Shown here: in pieces, positions 26,417-31,373 of the stretch | Layout: every line of letters begins with the position of its first letter | Position numbering within the stretch: the stretch's first letter is position 1 | Source: a virus | Virus record (IMG/VR): IMGVR_UViG_3300032282_002675 | Coordinates: 1-31,373 of that record | Length of the DNA stretch: 31,373 bases | Strand: one strand, 5' to 3' | Translations under genes and position numbers: made by a program | The notes under the pieces: generated by a model | What the model was told of the DNA's origin: nothing | Database searches by the model: none | Seen by the model: only the letters and a program-made list of their open reading frames with translations

Positions 26417-29305
26417 ATGGCAAATCCACAAATTCCAATGCAAATGGGCGGCAACCTGCCCGGCCTTGACACCGAACAAAACATCGAAGAAGCTCAAATG
26501 CAAGATGTTGAGATGGACCATTACGAAGAAGTATTGGGTCTTGATCCGGAAGAAGTTGAACAAGAAGTTATTGAATTGGAAGATGGCTCTGTTGTTATCA
26601 ACATGCAGCCTAAAGAAGGCCCAAAGAAAAACCCAGAGTTCTATACTAACTTAGTAGAAGAATTTGATGAAGATGTCTTAATGACATTGGCAACTGAGTA
26701 TCTTGACTACATCGATGTAGATAAAGAAGCTCGTAAACAAAGAGACAAACAATACGAAGAAGGTCTTCGTAGAACTGGCTTGGGTAAGGACGCACCCGGA
26801 GGCGCAACCTTTGATGGAGCCTCCAAAGTCGTCCACCCAGTTATGGCAGAAGCTTGCGTAGATTTTGCAGCGTCTGCTTCAAAAGAACTGTTGCCACCAG
26901 ATGGATTGGTTAAGTCCAACATCAAAGGCAACTCAGACAGAATTAAAGAAGAAACTGCAGATCGTAAAGTAACCTTTATGAATTGGCAGTTGACAGAACA
27001 AATTGCCGAGTACCGTGATGAGATGGAGCAATTGCTTACTCAGTTACCTCTTGGTGGATCCCAGTTCCTTAAGTGGCGTTTTGACACAGAACAAAAGCGC
27101 CCTATTTGTGAATGGGTTCCAATTGACAACATCATTCTTCCGTACTCATCTACAAACTTTTACACATCTCCTCGTGTAACTGAAGTACAAGACATTACAG
27201 AAGACATTTTCTTGCAACGTGTTGAGCAAGGTATCTATCGTGATATCGACTCCATGTATAGCTCTGACGCTCCGCTCACGGACCAGACCCGCAGCCAAGA
27301 AGCTAACGACAAAATTGAAGGTAAGTCAGAGCCATCTAAGAACGTAGATGGTTTGCGTCGTATTTATGAGATTACCTGCTTTATGCGTTTGGAGCAAGAC
27401 CCTGAAACAGAAGGTCGTCGTGCTCCATACATTATGATGATCGACGAAACCACTGGCGATGTTATTGGTCTCTACCGCAACTGGGAAGCAAACGATGAGA
27501 AGCTCGAAAAATTGGATTGGTATGTTGAGTTCAAATTCATTCCTTGGCGCGGCGCTTATGCTATTGGTCTCCCCCATCTTATTGGTGGTCTGTCTGCTGC
27601 TCTTACTGGCGCTTTACGTGCTTTGTTGGATGCTGCTCATATCAACAACAGTCAGACAATGCTTAAGCTCAAAGGTGGACGAATTGGTGGCCAGAGTGAC
27701 AGAATTGAACCCACACAAGTAGTTGAAATTGAAGGTGCACCTGGTGTTGACGATGTTCGCAAGATTGCAATGCCAATGCCGTTTAACCCGCCGTCATCGG
27801 TATTGATGGAATTAATGGGCTGGTTAACAACTGCTGCTAAAGGCGTTGTAACTACCTCTGAAGAAAAGATTGGCGAAGCAAACAACAACATGCCGGTTGG
27901 TACAGCCCAAGCTCTGATTGAGCAAGGCGCTAAAGTATTCTCTAGCATTCATGCTCGCATGCACCGTAGTCAAGCCAAATCATTGGCAATTGTCTCCCGT
28001 CTAAACCATTGGTATTTAGATGAGATGGATAACCAATCTGGCACTGAAATCCAGGTTCGTGACTTTGCTTACAACAATGACGTACGCCCAGTATCAGACC
28101 CTAACATTTTCTCTGAGACTCAGCGTGTTGCACAAAACCAAGCCCTCCTCCAGATGGCTACTGCAGCAAATCAATCAAGCCCAGGCATGTTTGATATTCG
28201 TGGCGTTTATCGTCGCGTATTGCAACAACTTAAAGTTCCTAACATCGATGAGATTTTGCCAAACCCATTGGGTGCAAAAGAATCTAATCCGGCGTTAGAA
28301 AACGTTGGTATGACTATGGGCCGTCCAGCTGCAGCGTACCCAGACCAAGATCACATCTCTCACATTAAGATTCACTTAGAATATGCCGCTAATCCCGCTT
28401 ACGGTGGTAACCCTGTTATTGGCCCTGTGTTTGCTCCTCATGCTTTAGAGCATATCAAGCAACACTTAACATTGCATTATCTCCAGTCTATGCGTGGTTA
28501 CGTAGCGCAAGCATCTGGCGGTCGCGATGTGCTTGAACTGCACCAAGAAAAACCACTTGACCTCGAAGCGCAACAAGCTTTGGCGCTTGCATCGCAAATG
28601 GTTAACCAAGACTCACAGCAAACCATGCAAGAATTTGTACAGCAGATTCAACAACTTGCTCAGAAAGTTCAACAGGGCAAACAAGCACAAGCTCAAGCTG
28701 CTGCAGAATCTGATCCAACAGCTCAGGTATTGCTCAAGACTCAAATGGCCGAGACACAACGCAAACAGCAAGAATCACAAGCTCGTATGCAGCTCGAAGC
28801 TAAAAAACAAGAGCAAGACTACGATCTTAAGATTGCTGAATTGGAACGTTTGGTTCTGGATCTCAAATCTAGATACGAAACTCAGTCGCAAATTGACTCT
28901 AACAAAACAGCTACCCAGATTGCTATTGCAGACATTAATAACGCATCTAAAGAACGCATTGCAGCTATTAACGCTCAAATGCAACTTACCACAGATCAAC
29001 AAGCAATGGTTCACGAGCAAAATATGACTGCTTTGGAAGCATCGCATCAAGCGCAAGCTGATATTCGTCAACATGGCATTACTGTAGAACAACAAGCGTT
29101 CCAAAGCCAAGCCGACTACGCAAAAGCGCAATTAGATGCGCAACAACAAGCGCAACAAACTGGTTTAGAGCAAATGGGCGCGATGCAACAAGCTGATCAA
29201 CAGCACCAACAAACTTTAGTTCAAGGCGAACAGCAAAACCAAAACGCTTTAAACCAAATGGCAGCACAACCACAACCCACAACACCCCCAACAGGAGCAG
29301 TATAA
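26417..29305 (+). CDS. portal protein with long Gln-rich C-terminus
   Basis: A 962-residue portal protein. The first 85 residues are acidic. The core (about 90-690) shows the portal signature: GASKVVHPVMAEACVDFAAS, DPETEGRRAPYIMMID, and WRGAYAIGLPHLIGGLSAAL with the following ALRALLDAAHINNSQTMLK. From about 715 to the end it becomes a helical Gln/Ala/Lys-rich tail with heptad-like coiled coils (LEAKKQEQDYDLKIAELERL), ending in a Pro/Thr-rich tip. It forms the dodecameric channel at the unique vertex, binds the terminase and nucleates the head. The extra tail makes it longer than most portals (about 450-750). Confidence 0.88.
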   Translation: MANPQIPMQMGGNLPGLDTEQNIEEAQMQDVEMDHYEEVLGLDPEEVEQEVIELEDGSVVINMQPKEGPKKNPEFYTNLVEEFDEDVLMTLATEYLDYIDVDKEARKQRDKQYEEGLRRTGLGKDAPGGATFDGASKVVHPVMAEACVDFAASASKELLPPDGLVKSNIKGNSDRIKEETADRKVTFMNWQLTEQIAEYRDEMEQLLTQLPLGGSQFLKWRFDTEQKRPICEWVPIDNIILPYSSTNFYTSPRVTEVQDITEDIFLQRVEQGIYRDIDSMYSSDAPLTDQTRSQEANDKIEGKSEPSKNVDGLRRIYEITCFMRLEQDPETEGRRAPYIMMIDETTGDVIGLYRNWEANDEKLEKLDWYVEFKFIPWRGAYAIGLPHLIGGLSAALTGALRALLDAAHINNSQTMLKLKGGRIGGQSDRIEPTQVVEIEGAPGVDDVRKIAMPMPFNPPSSVLMELMGWLTTAAKGVVTTSEEKIGEANNNMPVGTAQALIEQGAKVFSSIHARMHRSQAKSLAIVSRLNHWYLDEMDNQSGTEIQVRDFAYNNDVRPVSDPNIFSETQRVAQNQALLQMATAANQSSPGMFDIRGVYRRVLQQLKVPNIDEILPNPLGAKESNPALENVGMTMGRPAAAYPDQDHISHIKIHLEYAANPAYGGNPVIGPVFAPHALEHIKQHLTLHYLQSMRGYVAQASGGRDVLELHQEKPLDLEAQQALALASQMVNQDSQQTMQEFVQQIQQLAQKVQQGKQAQAQAAAESDPTAQVLLKTQMAETQRKQQESQARMQLEAKKQEQDYDLKIAELERLVLDLKSRYETQSQIDSNKTATQIAIADINNASKERIAAINAQMQLTTDQQAMVHEQNMTALEASHQAQADIRQHGITVEQQAFQSQADYAKAQLDAQQQAQQTGLEQMGAMQQADQQHQQTLVQGEQQNQNALNQMAAQPQPTTPPTGAV

Positions 29306-29515
29306 ATGGCAGACGAAAATTTAAAAGGCTTTCGCCAAACTTACCAAGAAACTGGTAAAGCATCAAGCGGCGGCGGCCCAGGCGAAAAAACTCTCGATGC
29401 AGGTCCATCTGGATCCAAGCGTCCTAACAATGCCGTAAAAGGTAAACCAGCCCGTTCCTCTAAAGTAGGTCCAGGTAAAAACCTTAAAGATATTGGCGGC
29501 GGTAATTTTTATTGA
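29306..29515 (+). CDS. hypothetical Gly/Lys-rich protein, 69 aa
   Basis: A short, probably disordered, basic protein (TGKASSGGGPGEKTLDAGPS, then KGKPARSSKVGPGKNLKD), with no known domain. AGGAG lies eight bases before the ATG. Its position between portal and co-chaperonin suggests a head-assembly or DNA-binding accessory. Function not established. Confidence 0.6.
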   Translation: MADENLKGFRQTYQETGKASSGGGPGEKTLDAGPSGSKRPNNAVKGKPARSSKVGPGKNLKDIGGGNFY

Positions 29516-29520
29516 TTTTA

Positions 29521-29551
29521 GGGCGGAAACCTTCGTAACCTTGCATTAGTA
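29521..29551 (+). promoter_or_regulatory. putative promoter before a small virion gene
   Basis: GGGCG (29,521) and TGCATTAGTA (29,542-29,551) with the conserved 16-base spacer. The ATG at 29,557 follows five bases later (AGATT), identical to the arrangement at 23,415. Confidence 0.65.
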
Positions 29552-29556
29552 AGATT

Positions 29557-29748
29557 ATGAAGGACTTTATCTCAGAAATTATCTCTCGTACGAGAGACGA
29601 ACAATCAAAATTGGCGGAAACCCTTACCGCTGGACATAATGTCAACTCATTTGAAGACTACCAACGATTAATTGGTAGATACGAAGGTTTTAAAGCAGTA
29701 CAAGACATTATTAATGAAATTTTAAGGGAAGACGAAGAAGACCTGTAA
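29557..29748 (+). CDS. hypothetical helical protein, 63 aa
   Basis: A short helical protein (MKDFISEIISRTRDEQSKLA, then EDYQRLIGRYEGFKAVQDII) with an acidic end (REDEEDL). Similar short proteins are found next to portal and co-chaperonin genes in aquatic phages. It may be an assembly chaperone or scaffold helper. No catalytic motif. Confidence 0.65.
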   Translation: MKDFISEIISRTRDEQSKLAETLTAGHNVNSFEDYQRLIGRYEGFKAVQDIINEILREDEEDL

Positions 29749-29768
29749 AGGTTAAGGAGCACTGGATA

Positions 29769-30209
29769 GTGTTTGATTTAAAAGGCAATGACGAGCCGGA
29801 TACACGATCAGAGGAAGAATGTTTTCCTAATATCGACACCGGTATTGAAGTAGCTGGAGACCGTGTTTTAGTTCAACTAAGACGCGAAAAGTCAACCAGT
29901 AAAGGCGGAATCATCCTAGTGGATGAAACCAGACAGACGTTACGTTTCAATGAAACAGTTGCAAAAGTGGTGCAAATTGGACCACTGGCATACCGTAACC
30001 TAGACGCAGACTTATCCCCATGGCCAGAAGGCCCTTGGTGTAAAGAAGGTGATCTAGTACGTACTATCAAATACGGCGGTGACCGTTTTATTGTTAATCC
30101 TGACGATGAGGGATCACCAGTGGTGTTCATCACATTGCAGGCACGTGAAATCATTTCTCGCATTAAGTCGTTTGAATATGCGCAAAAAATGAAAGCGTTT
30201 GTAGACTAA
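29769..30209 (+). CDS. GroES-like co-chaperonin
   Basis: A 146-residue Cpn10 relative. After a 25-residue acidic lead, GIEVAGDRVLVQLRREKS forms the first strand, followed by the mobile-loop-like segment TSKGGIILVDETRQTL that would bind GroEL. Later strands match GroES: KVVQIGPLAYRN, CKEGDLVRTIKYGG, DRFIV and VVFITLQAREIISRI. Phages T4 (gp31) and RB49 use similar proteins to fold capsid proteins with host GroEL. It starts with GTG at 29,769; AAGGAG lies eight bases upstream. No phage GroEL partner is present in the window. Confidence 0.85.
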   Translation: MFDLKGNDEPDTRSEEECFPNIDTGIEVAGDRVLVQLRREKSTSKGGIILVDETRQTLRFNETVAKVVQIGPLAYRNLDADLSPWPEGPWCKEGDLVRTIKYGGDRFIVNPDDEGSPVVFITLQAREIISRIKSFEYAQKMKAFVD

Positions 30210-30226
30210 CTTTGTAGAAAGTATAT

Positions 30227-31210
30227 ATGGCAGAAAATAAAGACGTTCCCATTAAGGAACAAGAAGATGGCTCAGTTTTAGCCAAAGTCGAACACGAAGA
30301 TCACTTCGAAGACGACGAAAAGGAAGAGAAAAAAGCTTCCGATGAAGATGATGCGGAAGAAGAAGAGCAACAAGACGAAGAGTCTGACTCTGATGAATCC
30401 GAATCAGAAGATACAGAAGACGAGCGGGAAAAAATCCGCGAAGCAAGACGTGAAGAGCGTAGGCTAAAGAAAGAACTTCAAAAGCAACGTGAAACGTCAG
30501 CCCGTCACAAGATTAGTGCATTAGAAAAAAGAAACGAAGAGCTAGCTCGGCGTTTGGCTGCAGTAGAAAATACAGCCTCATCTTTTAAATTTGCGCAGAT
30601 TGACAAAGCAGTGGAAGATGAAGCCACTCGTGTTGAATATGCCAAAATGAAGATGTTGCAAGCAGCGCAATCTAATGACGTAGAAGCACAAATGGAATAC
30701 TTGGAGCAGTTAACAGACGCTAAAGATCGTTTAAAACAAGCTCAGTTCCAAAAGAAACAACAGCTTGAGCAAGCTAAGTCACCTAAGCAAAATGTTCCGA
30801 CTCCTGTTAGCACAGAAGTTCAACAAAATGCTACCAAGTGGCTAAAGCGTAATTCTTGGTATGATCCAGATGCTCGAGATACAGATAGTAGAATTGCCAA
30901 AGTAGTTGACCAAGAACTTGCCGCAGATGGTTGGGATCCAAGTGATTCTGAATACTGGGAAGAGTTAGATAATCGTTTACAAACCCGTTTGCCACATCGC
31001 TATACAGCAAAAGGCAACAGCAACCATAAACGTGCAGCAGGCCCAACAGCCTCAAGCCGGGTTGCAGAAGCTAGCGCTAAGCCAGGCACAATCACACTTT
31101 CCCGTGATCGTGTACAAGCAATTAAAGACGCTGGCGCATGGGACAATGTAGAAAAACGAAACAAAATGATCAGAGCATATGCTCAGTATGATCGTCAAAA
31201 TAAAGGTTAA
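30227..31210 (+). CDS. scaffold-like capsid assembly protein
   Basis: A 327-residue protein with a strongly acidic, disordered N-terminal third (Asp/Glu/Ser-rich, residues 20-65), a coiled-coil middle (REKIREARREERRLKKEL to LEKRNEELARRLAAVE), and a basic C-terminal domain (DRVQAIKDAGAWDNVEKRN). This is the usual plan of internal scaffolds that guide head assembly and leave before DNA packaging. It follows portal and co-chaperonin and precedes another virion gene, which fits. A major capsid gene is expected just outside the window. Confidence 0.75.
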   Translation: MAENKDVPIKEQEDGSVLAKVEHEDHFEDDEKEEKKASDEDDAEEEEQQDEESDSDESESEDTEDEREKIREARREERRLKKELQKQRETSARHKISALEKRNEELARRLAAVENTASSFKFAQIDKAVEDEATRVEYAKMKMLQAAQSNDVEAQMEYLEQLTDAKDRLKQAQFQKKQQLEQAKSPKQNVPTPVSTEVQQNATKWLKRNSWYDPDARDTDSRIAKVVDQELAADGWDPSDSEYWEELDNRLQTRLPHRYTAKGNSNHKRAAGPTASSRVAEASAKPGTITLSRDRVQAIKDAGAWDNVEKRNKMIRAYAQYDRQNKG

Positions 31211-31215
31211 TGAAA

Positions 31216-31373
31216 ATGGCAAATACAAGAATAAAACGTGACTTAGATGATCGCATGGCCGATCGAGCACAAGAAGTAATTGAGCGCGCTACAACAGCCG
31301 CTCCTGATGACATTGCACGTCGTGAACGCCTTGATGCGTTTAGAGACAAGTGGGCAAATAGTGCGTTGCCCGA
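31216..31373 (+). CDS. virion operon gene, truncated by window end
   Basis: An open frame running off the window: MANTRIKRDLDDRMADRAQEV at the start, then ERLDAFRDKWANSALPD. ATG 31,216 is preferred over the overlapping ATG 31,210 because an AAGG lies nine bases upstream. The pattern matches small or medium virion proteins that follow scaffold genes in aquatic phages. It is incomplete, so no function can be assigned. Confidence 0.6.
   Translation, partial: MANTRIKRDLDDRMADRAQEVIERATTAAPDDIARRERLDAFRDKWANSALP

Noticed and set aside
28527-29027. 166-codon plus-strand frame inside the portal gene
   Set aside because: A +1 shadow of the Gln-rich portal tail (Asn/Leu/Lys-rich peptide).
1-31373. 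tRNA genes, integrase, lysis genes
   Set aside because: No tRNA-like cloverleaf was noticed, no tyrosine or serine recombinase motifs and no convincing endolysin or holin were seen; small membrane proteins alone are not enough to call a holin.

Overview
This window is part of the genome of a tailed double-stranded DNA phage (Caudoviricetes). The evidence is a terminase large subunit, portal, scaffold-like protein and co-chaperonin on one side, and a dense replication and recombination operon on the other. Many small genes overlap by 1 to 20 nt. No integrase, tRNA gene or lysis cassette was recognised. The gene style (SNF2-like helicase, DUF2800/DUF2815 pair, DUF3310, MoxR/VWA pair, SprT-like protein) resembles phages of aquatic Gram-negative bacteria. 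The host cannot be fixed from the sequence.

Layout. (1) Bases 1-12,959, minus strand: ssDNA-binding protein, RecB/Cas4-like nuclease, endonuclease VII-like protein, a possible small terminase, many small proteins, then a beta-ketoacyl synthase, an acyl carrier protein, a SNF2-like helicase, an endonuclease-like protein, a VRR-NUC nuclease, a metallopeptidase-like protein, a holo-ACP synthase and a large primase-polymerase/helicase. (2) 12,960-13,232: repeat region with TTGTCAGGG arrays facing each other across an AT-rich core. (3) 13,233-22,226, minus strand: an accessory block with a sigma factor lacking region 4, a MoxR AAA+ ATPase with its VWA partner, a SprT-like protein and about twenty small proteins, several under 60 residues. 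This block is crowded with the palindrome GTTTAAAC. (4) 22,227-23,429: a 1.2-kb divergent control region with a 25-bp inverted repeat, six copies of a 13-mer, a second and larger TTGTCAGGG array, and two Fur-box-like palindromes. (5) 23,430-31,373, plus strand: a degenerate intein-like Hint protein, terminase large subunit, portal, GroES-like co-chaperonin, scaffold and the start of another gene.

How it fits together. Replication and recombination genes are read leftward and virion genes rightward from the control region. A recurring element, GGGCG-N16-TGCATTAGTA, precedes three rightward gene sets and at least one leftward gene. In several cases it lies 5-7 nt from a start codon with no Shine-Dalgarno sequence, which suggests a phage-specific promoter and leaderless transcripts.

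The most unusual content is (a) an apparently intact acyl-carrier set (ketosynthase with Cys-His-His, ACP with DSL serine, and AcpS to load the cofactor) inside a replication operon, and (b) about 32 GTTTAAAC palindromes confined to a 10-kb block that is bracketed by two related, origin-like repeat regions in direct orientation.
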